From a bacterium (GTDB lineage: Bacteria > Acidobacteriota > HRBIN11 > JAKEFK01), in the NCBI GenBank assembly GCA_022616075.1, contig JAKEFK010000084.1, forward strand, positions 1 through 37,844: a stretch of 37,844 bases of DNA, written 5' to 3'. The notes under the pieces were generated by a model. That model saw only the letters and a program-made list of their open reading frames with translations, did not search any database and was not told the DNA's origin. This document shows positions 1 to 7,640 of the stretch, piece after piece (within the stretch, counting starts at the first letter, position 1; every line of letters begins with the position of its first letter). Position numbers and translations under genes: made by a program.

Positions 1-99
1 AACAACCAAACTCCCAAAATCTTTGTCTGGACCGCCACTCCAGAAAGTATCCTGAGAAAGATCGAGATAAGTAAAGAAGCGTTAGACGCACTACACTAG
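1..99 (+). mobile_element. C-terminal end of an IS630-type transposase (partial)
   Basis: Frame 1 is open from the window edge to a TAG at 97-99 and encodes a 32-residue tail containing FVWTATPESILRKI. This resembles the conserved C-terminus of IS630-family DDE transposases, which commonly ends in a (F/Y)xWTAxxxxIL block followed by a short helix. Only the last residues are present, so the catalytic DDE residues lie outside the window. A TA dinucleotide, the IS630 target, lies just after the stop at about 101-104. The element appears to end there and to have inserted into the minus-strand gene that follows. The family call rests on a short motif seen by eye; a chance open frame is the alternative. 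Confidence 0.65.
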
Positions 100-102
100 T
101 TA

Positions 103-1198
103 TGTTATCGACATTGGAAACGCCGGTATCCTGTGTGAGCGCCGAAGTGAGTGCTGGTCCCGTGAGATCATTACTGAACCGCGGATCATTGGCAAGATTG
201 CTAATGGTCTGGTTGTTGATGAGGGCCGTAGCAGGGAGAGCGCCTGCGATGATGAGGCTATCATTTGAGAGTGTTCCTGTAATCGTAATCGAATCAATCG
301 AGCTTGCCGCACCGCCCGCAATCACATCATTTCCATTTCCGAAAATTCCGTCAACGGGATCCACTCCTACCCGGATGGTCGAGCCTGTCACTGAACCGTT
401 TACGCGGAACTTACCGATGCTTCCGGGCCCAAAGGCATCGGCATCGAGTGCTGTCCCGCCGAGCGCACCATCCTTACCCAGGTAAGTTCCAACCAGAATA
501 TTGGCATTCGTTAAGTCGCCTGTTATCAGAGTAGAAACGGATTGAACGGCGAGCGTGCCGTTTTGTATCGCAGCGGTTGTGAGCGAATTTATGGCTCCGT
601 TAATCGTAAGGGTCCCTCCAATGATTTTGCCGGTCGTCAGAGTATCAACTGCACCATTCACTGCAACGACACCATGGATTTGGCCGATCGATAGAGTTGT
701 GACGGGACCGTTCACCCAGATGCTGCCCGGTTTAACATCGCGCACTGTGAGCGTAGACACTGAGCCATTTACTGTGATGGCTCCGCCGAACAAATCACCT
801 AACGTAAGTTGGGTGATTGGCTGATTCAGGGATAGCGTCCCTGTCAGATCAGTTGTCGCCGCATTGATTGCCGCAAGAGGGCCCGTACATTGGATGTCGT
901 GAATCGTTACCCGGCCGTCCCCTCCGTTATTGGTGCTGATTGTAAGCGCAGACGAGCTCGTAGTGGCGGTCAGACGGACGTCCCAGATTGTTCCGTTAAC
1001 CACGACTTCGCCCAACCCACCGTTGTTCAGATTAAATGTGACTTTCGTGCCGTCCGCATCAGTAACGGTTAGCGTCTTATTTCCGGATTTTCCGGGAAGC
1101 GTAACAAATTGATATGTTTGAGCGGAAACTGTTGCCGGAAGTATCACAAGAATGAACACCGTTAAAAGAAAGATGGGGAACCGCCAAATTGCTTGCAT
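103..1198 (-). CDS. Secreted repeat (beta-helix-like) protein, 3' end cut off by an IS
   Basis: The frame starts at the ATG at 1198, 5 nt after a GAGGG ribosome-binding site, and has a clear signal peptide (MQAIWRFPIFLLTVFILVIL, cleavage near ATVSA-QTYQ). The mature part is a series of imperfect repeats of about 20 residues of the form VNG(S/A)V-TLT-GxI-GG-LTI, rich in Gly, Thr, Asn and Ile. This is typical of exported parallel beta-helix or hemagglutinin-like proteins. Codons stay coding-like to about position 103. Beyond that the frame runs open to the edge, but the translation becomes basic and unlike the repeats and overlaps the transposase tail. The native C-terminus is therefore probably lost. 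A sigma-54 promoter precedes the gene. The substrate or binding partner is unknown. Confidence 0.75.
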
Positions 1199-1222
1199 CG
1201 TTGCCCTCACAATGCAAGTTAG

Positions 1223-1238
1223 AGCAACCGCTATGCCA
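1223..1238 (-). promoter_or_regulatory. Sigma-54 (-24/-12) promoter for the secreted repeat protein
   Basis: The minus strand reads TGGCATAGCGGTTGCT, matching TGGCAY-N5-TTGCW with the required 10 nt between the GG and GC dinucleotides. The GC ends 26 nt before the ATG at 1198. Transcription would start near 1213, giving a short leader that contains the GAGGG ribosome-binding site. Confidence 0.7.
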
Positions 1239-1282
1239 GCAGCGCATCGAGGCTATGAGTGGATTGAAGTGGCAACTGAAGG

Positions 1283-1316
1283 TCACATGTGCCGGTTTTA
1301 AACCGGTGATATGTGA
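1283..1316. repeat. Nested palindrome upstream of a sigma-54 promoter
   Basis: An outer inverted pair, TCACAT (1283-1288) and ATGTGA (1311-1316), flanks a perfect inner palindrome CCGGTTT-T-AAACCGG (1292-1306). It lies about 45-80 bp upstream of the -24 element at 1238. That is a usual place for an activator-binding (enhancer) site of a sigma-54 promoter, although a plain hairpin is also possible. The binding protein is not known. Confidence 0.45.
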
Positions 1317-1368
1317 ACAAAGTTGCCGTTTCGGAGTTGATTTTCTAACGGAGGGATAGGAGTGTTGT

Positions 1369-1695
1369 TTACAGTAGGCGTTCAGTCGATTCATCACTTT
1401 CCGTTATCCAAATCGCGTGATTTGCAAAGACTTTGGGACGGTTGTTATACGGCACGCGTCGTTTTACAAAACTGAAGGCGGCGACTGTGAATCCCAGAAG
1501 CAGCAAGAGAATCGCAATAACTTTCATCTGAGGAAGAAGGAAACTGCCAGTGATAATCAAAAGAAAGCCGTAAGCTTCCTTCCGTCTCAATTTCCGTGTC
1601 CATATGCTGGTTTTGAGAAATTTTCCACAGAATTGACACTTTCGGTCTACGTCTATACTTGCTCTCCCGCAAGCTGAACAGCGAATTAAGGCCAT
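1369..1695 (-). CDS. Small zinc-ribbon membrane protein
   Basis: This is a 108-residue protein. The N-terminus carries a zinc-ribbon knuckle pair (CSACG at 7-11 and CQFCG at 20-24), so four Cys can bind one Zn. A basic stretch and two hydrophobic segments follow (about 43-55 and 59-77), predicting a cytoplasmic zinc ribbon tethered by a membrane hairpin. The ATG at 1695 is supported by GGAGG six bases upstream. It follows the FHA-AAA+ regulator gene in the same orientation after 106 nt, but it has its own sigma-54 promoter in that gap. Its function is unknown; zinc-ribbon proteins of this shape often act as small regulators or assembly factors. Confidence 0.75.
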   Translation of the reverse strand: MALIRCSACGRASIDVDRKCQFCGKFLKTSIWTRKLRRKEAYGFLLIITGSFLLPQMKVIAILLLLLGFTVAAFSFVKRRVPYNNRPKVFANHAIWITESDESTERLL

Positions 1696-1725
1696 GTTTC
1701 ACCTCCGAACGAACAATCTGGTCAA

Positions 1726-1741
1726 AGCAATCACTGTGCCA
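1726..1741 (-). promoter_or_regulatory. Sigma-54 (-24/-12) promoter for the zinc-ribbon membrane protein
   Basis: The minus strand reads TGGCACAGTGATTGCT, a full match to TGGCAC-N5-TTGCW. The GC ends 32 nt before the ATG at 1695. Upstream at about 1760-1776 there are two half-site-like copies of ACTGTC, 11 nt apart, which could be activator sites. Confidence 0.75.
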
Positions 1742-1801
1742 GGTTAGGATCGTCGGAGCACTGTCCGGATACTGTCAACATAGTTACCGTTAGGAAGGCA
1801 G

Positions 1802-3199
1802 CTAAGGCTGGGAGTTCTCTTTAGTTGGAATGTTTAGGCGCTTCATCATTTTTCGTAAACCGAATCGCGTAATTCGCAAAGACTTTGCGGTGTCGGTCAT
1901 ATTCCAGTCGTGCAAATTCAATGCGCGCAGAACTAATTTTCTGCTCAGCGCATCCATTTGCCCGCGGAGATCGATCGAGTCCTCGGCCAGATCCGGATCG
2001 CTTGCCGGAGATTTGTTGGCTCCTTGTTGAAGAAGCTTGCCCGGTGCAAGATGAAGATCCAGAATTTCACCGGGATGAGCCAAAGCGACAATGGAGCTTA
2101 GTAAATTTACAAGTTCCCGGATATTGCCCGGATAAGAATAAGCGGCAAGCAAAGAAAATAATTGTTTGCTGATTCCAGCGATCGGTTTTTTTTCCTTCTT
2201 TGAAATCTGTCGCAGAGTCCCAAGGATCAGCCCGGGAATATCATCCCTCCGCTCTCTCAGCGGAGGAATCAGAAGCTCAACAGTTGTTAGACGGTGATAT
2301 AGATCCTCTCTGAGCCTACCACTTTGAATCAGCTCCTGCGGATCTTCATTCATGGCGGATATCAGCCGGAAATCAACTTTGATCGGGTGATGCTCACCAA
2401 TCCGCGTAATCGCCTTCTCCTCAAGGGAGCGCAAGAGTTTCGCCTGACACGCGATGGGAAATGCGCCCAATTCGTCCAAAAAAAATGTTCCTTCATGAGC
2501 CAGTTCGAACTTTCCTTTTCTTTTGCTAACATCGGTTGCAACTTTTTCTCCGATTCCAAACAATTCTGCTTCGAACAGCTCCGCAGGAATGGCTGCGGAA
2601 TTCACCACAATGAACGGGCCTGAGGCGCGTTTACCCGATGCGTGCAGCATGCGCGCAAACATCTCCTTTCCTGTTCCTGTTTCGCCGATCAGCAAAACGC
2701 TCACGTCGCTTTCCGCAAGCGAATGCATTTGTTGGTAAATGCTCATCATTGCGGAGGATTTTCCCGGAATCATTCCGTCCGGGAAAACGAGCTTCCTGGA
2801 AACAAAAATGCTTCCCTTCAAAGCTGGTTCTAATGCGCTCACCCTGTCAGTCCGATCTGCCTTACCACTTTCCGCCTCTTCTGCGGGAATTCTTATCAGC
2901 CTATTCACATCGGACTCCAGTACTTTGAGTTCTACGATTCCCACATGAATTAGGTCGTTGGGTTTGATGATCGACTTTTCAATTTTCACGCCATTCAAGC
3001 GTGTTCCGTTTGTGCTTCCAGAATCCGTCAGTATCCAATCGTTTCCAATCCGAGTCAGAGAAAAATGGCACCTGGAAACTCCTTTGTACGGCAGATAGAT
3101 GTGACTTTCGGGAAGTGACCTAACCATGACTTCCTGATAATCATCGGTCAAAGGAAACTGGATCGTTCTTCCGAAGCAATCAGCGACCAGGAGTAACAT
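1802..3199 (-). CDS. FHA-AAA+ transcriptional regulator of the sigma-54 activator type, GAFTGA motif missing
   Basis: This is a 465-residue protein with three parts. An N-terminal FHA domain (about 20-95; SRCH at 42-45, GSTNGT at 61-66) normally binds phosphothreonine. A central AAA+ ATPase follows (about 140-375; Walker A GETGTGKE at 172-179, Walker B TFFLDELG at 238-245, arginine region GRLREDLYHRL at 294-304). The end is a Fis-type helix-turn-helix (about 418-458). In family members the loop after ELFG holds GAFTGA, which contacts sigma-54. Here that stretch reads IGEKVATDV and is one residue shorter, so the motif is absent. It lies 74 nt after the Ser/Thr kinase gene in the same direction, suggesting co-transcription, and next to a sigma-54-controlled gene. 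Whether it activates, represses or works without sigma-54 cannot be told from sequence. Confidence 0.9.
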   Translation of the reverse strand: MLLLVADCFGRTIQFPLTDDYQEVMVRSLPESHIYLPYKGVSRCHFSLTRIGNDWILTDSGSTNGTRLNGVKIEKSIIKPNDLIHVGIVELKVLESDVNRLIRIPAEEAESGKADRTDRVSALEPALKGSIFVSRKLVFPDGMIPGKSSAMMSIYQQMHSLAESDVSVLLIGETGTGKEMFARMLHASGKRASGPFIVVNSAAIPAELFEAELFGIGEKVATDVSKRKGKFELAHEGTFFLDELGAFPIACQAKLLRSLEEKAITRIGEHHPIKVDFRLISAMNEDPQELIQSGRLREDLYHRLTTVELLIPPLRERRDDIPGLILGTLRQISKKEKKPIAGISKQLFSLLAAYSYPGNIRELVNLLSSIVALAHPGEILDLHLAPGKLLQQGANKSPASDPDLAEDSIDLRGQMDALSRKLVLRALNLHDWNMTDTAKSLRITRFGLRKMMKRLNIPTKENSQP

Positions 3200-3273
3200 T
3201 TTCTACATTTAATCATAGTTCGCTAAATGTGAAAAAGTTCGGGAGACAGCTATATTTCCTGTAATTTGATTTT

Positions 3274-6156
3274 TTAGTTAAGCCTGATTTTGTGCAGCAA
3301 TTCCGAATAGCGTGGGTCGGACCGAAGCGAAGCGTAGAAAGGGTTCGCTTTGAAACCCACAATCGTGTCCGTTTCGTAAGCCTTTTGAATCCATTGGAAG
3401 GCTTGATCCTTATCTCCCATCACTGCATAAAGCTCGGCAAAATTCTCAGGATTGAGGTACTTCCGCTGCGAGAGTTCTTTCAGTTTATTGATCACCTTCC
3501 GAGCATCACCCTTTCTTCCTTCAAAGGCGTACACCTTGCCCATCATCTGATGCGCCCAGGGAGTGTCATTTAGTTGAAGCGCAGTCTCAGCTTCAGCCAT
3601 GGCTTCGAAGTAGCTACCCTTCAACATATACGCTTCGGCAAGGTACATATGAGCTACAAAAAAATTACCGTCCAGTTCCAACACACCCTTCAATTGCGCA
3701 ATTGCTTCATCGTAACGTCCCGCCCAACACAGAACTTGACCCAGATCCGACCCGATAATGAGCGAGAGCGGCTCCAGCTGCTCAGCCTTTTTCAACTCTG
3801 AGATAGCCTCATCAAACCGGCCGAGACACAACAAAAGGTTGATGCCCAGCCATTGATGCGCCGTAGCGTAATTCGGATCTGCCTCGATTGCGCGTTTGAA
3901 TTCTCTTTCTGCTTCCTCCCAGTTGTAGTTGTTAATCATGGTCAAGGCAAGTGCGATATGCGCCGGTGCAATGGAATCATCCAGACTCAGCGCTTTCTTT
4001 GCATATTCCCTGGCTTTTTGATGGGACGTCTTTGTTTGTTCGAGATCATAAACGTTATAGAGGACGAAAGCCTCGGCTATCGCAGCGTATGCCTTCGCAT
4101 AGCCCGGATCCTTTTCGACGGCCTGTTTGTAGTATTCAACACTTCTCTTGATAGATTCTCCGGTTCGTTTATTCCAGTAGTAACGGCCTTTCAGATAGAA
4201 TTGATACGCTTCCGAATTTTCCGTATCGCGTTTAGCCATCTTCTCTTTTTGCTCAGTTGTAAGTTTCAGGCGAAGTTGTTCGGCAATCTGTTTTGAAATT
4301 TCCGATTGAATCATCAGGATGTCGGAAAAGTTGCGATTGTACTGATCGCCCCATAACTGCACGCCGTTTTCAACATTCACCAGATCGGCTTGAACAATGA
4401 GCATTTCTCCTTGCTGCGTGACGCTGCCTGTTACAATCGCATCTACTTTCAGATCGCGTCCGACCTTCCGCGGATCAACTTTTTTCGTCTTATAAGCGAA
4501 AACCGTTCCTCTCGCCATGACCTGCAGAGTGGGTACGCGGGTAAGATTGTTGATGAGACTTTCCGTAATCCCATCACACAGGTATTCCGTTTTCGGATCG
4601 GAGCCGGCATTGACAAAAGGAAGGACCGCAATTGAGTGAATGGCTTTCTTGCCGGTGGTTTCGTTTTCCCAATAACGAAGTCCGGCAATGAGAAGAATGG
4701 TCATGATAACGACAGTACAAATGCGCAAGAGCAAGCTCTGCGGACGTGGAATTCCGGCGGATTCGATCGAACGTTGCGTTTGTCCTTCACTTTGCTGCGC
4801 CGGTGTACCGGAAAGCAATAGCTTTTTCAGATCCTCTGCGAGTTGTTGCGCGGAGAGTGTTCTCAGAGTTCTGTCTTTTGCCAGACATTGCGCGATGATG
4901 TCATCGAATTCTTTGGGCAATCCCGCCTGGATGCTGCTGGGCGATGAAGGATCGCTTGTTTCAATTTCGTTCATCGTCGCAATGATGCTCGCACCACCAA
5001 AAGGTTTCTTGCACGTGGCCGCTTGATACAACACGCATCCCAGCGAGAATATATCGGTTCGCGCATCCAGTGTCTCCCCTCGAGTTTGTTCGGGAGACAT
5101 GTAAGAAACAGTGCCCAGAACTGCTCCCCCGCTGGTCAATTCTGTCGTTTCCAATGGCTCTGGATTCACCCTACTCGCAACACTGAACTCAGAGAGTGAA
5201 ATCGGTTTTGCCAGACCAAAATCAAGAATTTTGAGCTTATCCTGAGTAGTGATCATGATGTTCGCGGGTTTGATATCCCGATGAATCAGACCAGCGGCGT
5301 GCGCCGCTCCGAGTGCCTCGGCGGCCTGAGAGCCGATAGCAATCAACCGACTCAACGGCAATGGACCCCGTTCCAACACTATTCCCAGGCTTTCTCCTTC
5401 CACATATTCCATGACAATGAATTGAAAATCCTCGACCTCTTCGATCGCGTGAATCGTTACGATTCCAGGATGATTCAGTCTGGATGCGGATTGTGCTTCA
5501 CGCATGAACCTCCGGCGCGCCTGTTCATCGTTGCTAATCGCAAGAGGAAGCGCTTTGATGGCAACAATTCGCCCGAGTTTCAAGTCCTGTGCCTTATATA
5601 CTTCCCCCATTCCACCTTCTCCGATTGCATCGAGAATCTGATAGTGTAAGATCTTCTCGCCGGGTTCCAGGGCGGAAAGCATGGAGAGTAATTCGTCTGA
5701 TGAGCTACCATCCTTTTGGGACACGAATGGCGTCTTTTGGCTTACCGAATTTGATGAAATCTGAACCAAGGCTTTTTGGATATCACTCCCAAGAGTGGCG
5801 AGATAATTTTCATCTTTGATGATGCAATCAGCGGCGCCCGCTTTCTTGTATTGATCAATCAAATCCTGATTGGCTGCAGGTAGGGTAACAATCAGATAGA
5901 TGGAAGGATATTTGTTTCGGATGGAGGCAAAAACTTCCAGGCTATTTCTTCCGGGCAATCCATGAGTAAACAAAATGAGGTTCGGTGGATTTTCTAAGAT
6001 GGCTAAAAGCGCATCAGAATAAGAAGAGCTAACGTGTAATCGGCATTCTTGTATTTCAGACAGAAGTGTTGAGACGGCCGAAATCGTATCCGGGTCCTGT
6101 TCGATTAGCAACACTTGAACGAAAGGGCGGGACAGCCGAGTTCCTGACCGACTCAA
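3274..6156 (-). CDS. Ser/Thr protein kinase with N-terminal pseudo-receiver, TM segment, TolB/FlgO-like domain and TPRs
   Basis: The protein has 960 residues. Residues 10-130 form a receiver-like fold, but the phospho-acceptor Asp is replaced (PNLILFTHGLPG, Thr64 in the Asp position), so it cannot be a normal phosphoreceiver. The kinase domain spans about 172-440 with GEGGMGEV, Lys201, HRDIKPAN (Asp294) and DFGLA (Asp312), so it should be active. One membrane span at about 485-505 is followed by a TolB N-terminal/FlgO-like domain (from IAVLPFVNAG, about 515-640) and then TPR repeats to the C-terminus. The start is TTG at 6156, preceded by AGAGGA, with a TATAAT -10 candidate on the minus strand at 6182-6187. 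The kinase would sit in the cytoplasm with the TPR part outside. The FHA regulator downstream is a likely partner (inference). Confidence 0.92.
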   Translation of the reverse strand: MSRSGTRLSRPFVQVLLIEQDPDTISAVSTLLSEIQECRLHVSSSYSDALLAILENPPNLILFTHGLPGRNSLEVFASIRNKYPSIYLIVTLPAANQDLIDQYKKAGAADCIIKDENYLATLGSDIQKALVQISSNSVSQKTPFVSQKDGSSSDELLSMLSALEPGEKILHYQILDAIGEGGMGEVYKAQDLKLGRIVAIKALPLAISNDEQARRRFMREAQSASRLNHPGIVTIHAIEEVEDFQFIVMEYVEGESLGIVLERGPLPLSRLIAIGSQAAEALGAAHAAGLIHRDIKPANIMITTQDKLKILDFGLAKPISLSEFSVASRVNPEPLETTELTSGGAVLGTVSYMSPEQTRGETLDARTDIFSLGCVLYQAATCKKPFGGASIIATMNEIETSDPSSPSSIQAGLPKEFDDIIAQCLAKDRTLRTLSAQQLAEDLKKLLLSGTPAQQSEGQTQRSIESAGIPRPQSLLLRICTVVIMTILLIAGLRYWENETTGKKAIHSIAVLPFVNAGSDPKTEYLCDGITESLINNLTRVPTLQVMARGTVFAYKTKKVDPRKVGRDLKVDAIVTGSVTQQGEMLIVQADLVNVENGVQLWGDQYNRNFSDILMIQSEISKQIAEQLRLKLTTEQKEKMAKRDTENSEAYQFYLKGRYYWNKRTGESIKRSVEYYKQAVEKDPGYAKAYAAIAEAFVLYNVYDLEQTKTSHQKAREYAKKALSLDDSIAPAHIALALTMINNYNWEEAEREFKRAIEADPNYATAHQWLGINLLLCLGRFDEAISELKKAEQLEPLSLIIGSDLGQVLCWAGRYDEAIAQLKGVLELDGNFFVAHMYLAEAYMLKGSYFEAMAEAETALQLNDTPWAHQMMGKVYAFEGRKGDARKVINKLKELSQRKYLNPENFAELYAVMGDKDQAFQWIQKAYETDTIVGFKANPFYASLRSDPRYSELLHKIRLN

Positions 6157-6261
6157 TATTTCCTCTTGTCACTTAAACATTATTATAACCGCCGACATTT
6201 CGCACAATTTCGGCTGAAACCATCATCACTTTGTTAGAATGGAGACTTTTACCGGCGGAGG

Positions 6262-6905
6262 CATGGACAAGGAACGTTGGAGAACAAGATCAATGAGGTT
6301 TTTTCTACCTGGTTGGACTTGGAAAGTGGAGAACAGAGCCGTTTTCTGGCAGAATCCTGTGGAGACGATGAGCCATTCAGAAACCAAGTTCAAGCTCTCA
6401 TAGGTGCTTACCTTCAGTCTCATGATTTTATCGAGACTCCCGTTTTTCAGGATGCTGCAGTAGCGCTGGCGGAGGAAGAGAACTTCGTCACGGTTGATCA
6501 GCAGATCGGTCCATACAGAATCCTGAAAGAAATTGGACGGGGAGGGATGGGTGCTGTCTATTTGGCCGCGTGGGCTGACCAGGAGTACAAGAAGCAGGTT
6601 GCCATAAAACTCATATAGCGAGGAATGGACACCGAACAGGTGCTTCGCCGTTTCCGAAACGAACGGCAAATACTGGCAAACTTTGATCATCCGAATATTG
6701 CACGTCTTTTGAGCAAACCGTTGCGGCTGAAAAAACAAATCCGAATCATGCCGAAGTGCTGGCGATTCGCGGGACGCTTCTGAAATTGAAGAGTCGCGTA
6801 TCGAACGATCCTGCGTTAGCAAATGAGGGATCGAAATTGCTACAACAGGCATTGCTTAGTGATTCTCCCGTTGTTACCGGGCGGGCCAATACAGCATTCG
6901 TATAA
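6262..6905 (+). pseudogene. Decayed Ser/Thr kinase-TPR gene
   Basis: An ATG at 6262 behind GGAGG opens MDKERW, the usual start of this kinase class. The reading then has to shift frame near 6275 to continue as NKINEVFSTWLDLESGEQ and on through the N-terminal region. The glycine loop GRGGMGAVYL and the VAIKLI lysine follow. A TAG at 6616-6618 stands where a codon such as AAG is expected, and the same frame continues RGMDTEQVLRRFRNERQ. At about 6712 the kinase sequence ends abruptly after HPNIARLL. In another frame the typical C-terminal tail (NPNHAEVLAIRGTLLKLKSR) runs to a TAA at 6903-6905. So one frameshift, one nonsense codon and one large internal deletion are present, removing HRD, DFG and most TPRs. 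Confidence 0.8.
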
Positions 6906-6922
6906 TCGATCTCGAACCCAAT

Positions 6923-6951
6923 TTGACATTGAAGATTTGCGTTCAGATTAT
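6923..6951 (+). promoter_or_regulatory. Sigma-70-type promoter, apparently leaderless
   Basis: TTGACA (6923-6928), a 17-nt spacer and GATTAT (6946-6951) lie only 6 nt before the ATG at 6958. Transcription would begin at or next to the start codon, and there is no ribosome-binding site. Confidence 0.55.
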
Positions 6952-6957
6952 TGAAAC

Positions 6958-7239
6958 ATGGCAAGAAATCCTGACAACCAACCTAGTCGGATCGGATTTG
7001 CACCTGCTGCCACACTGATTCCCGCCTCTCCGATTCAAGCCAATCGTGTCCTCAGCGTGTGGCTCGAAGAAGACGAAGACGTTCAATGGACTTGGACCTA
7101 TTGGCCCAACGGCGAAAACTCTATAACCGGTTATACGATTGTCAAAAAAACGACCGAAAGGACTGAAAAAACGTCTTCCTCACGCCGATACCGGCACAAG
7201 CGGCGCATAAAAAGGTTGATTCGCGTTAGGTCAACTTGA
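6958..7239 (+). CDS. Small conserved-looking hypothetical protein
   Basis: This is a 93-residue protein with no family I can name with confidence. The middle (about 30-66) has a coding-like segment, SVWLEEDEDVQWTWTYWPNG, rich in Trp and acidic residues, suggesting a small beta-rich fold. The last 27 residues are strongly basic. There is no signal peptide or membrane segment. It follows the decayed kinase, has its own good promoter with the -10 box 6 nt from the ATG, and is followed after 27 nt by the Mth938-like gene, with which it may form an operon. The well-formed promoter supports it being real despite its size. Confidence 0.6.
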   Translation: MARNPDNQPSRIGFAPAATLIPASPIQANRVLSVWLEEDEDVQWTWTYWPNGENSITGYTIVKKTTERTEKTSSSRRYRHKRRIKRLIRVRST

Positions 7240-7266
7240 TCTGACATTTAAATAATGGAGGTGCAT

Positions 7267-7617
7267 ATGCGTTTCGGTAAGTTTTCTTTCGGTTCCATTC
7301 AGATTAATGGGATCACCTATGAGCATGATGTGCTGATCGACCGTGGGGAGATCTTCAAGCGAAAGAAAAAGCCCTCCAAGAAATTCCGTGACGAGTTTGG
7401 ACACACGCCTTTATCTCTGGAGGAAGCGATCCCCTGGAAATGCAACCGTTTGGTTGTCGGAACAGGCGCCTACGGGCGGTTGCCGGTAATGGAAGAAGTG
7501 AAGCGTGAAGCTGGCCGCCGAAACATCGAGCTGCGTATCCTTCCTACGCTTAAGGCAATCGAGATCCTGAAAAACCAGTCCGATGACACCAACGCCATCC
7601 TTCACATAACTTGCTAA
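7267..7617 (+). CDS. Mth938-like domain protein
   Basis: The 116-residue protein has the pattern of the Mth938/NDUFAF3-like family: FGSIQINGITYEHDVLI near the N-terminus, a central PLSLEEA, then RLVVGTGAYGRLPV and a helix-strand end with ELRILPTLKAIEIL. These are small single-domain alpha/beta proteins. The mitochondrial relative NDUFAF3 assists respiratory complex I assembly, but the bacterial role is not settled. The frame is open to an ATG at 7255. I chose the ATG at 7267 because GGAGG at 7257-7261 is then correctly spaced (5 nt) and the product begins MRFGKFSFGSI, which fits the family. It follows a small hypothetical gene and meets a minus-strand gene head-on 24 nt later. Confidence 0.8.
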   Translation: MRFGKFSFGSIQINGITYEHDVLIDRGEIFKRKKKPSKKFRDEFGHTPLSLEEAIPWKCNRLVVGTGAYGRLPVMEEVKREAGRRNIELRILPTLKAIEILKNQSDDTNAILHITC

Positions 7618-7640
7618 CACAGGATTATGAAGGTGCTTAT

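Noticed and set aside
1369-1702. Other open frames on both strands overlapping the zinc-ribbon gene.
   Set aside because: They lack ribosome-binding sites and recognisable motifs, whereas the chosen frame has four zinc-ligand Cys residues, membrane spans and a promoter.
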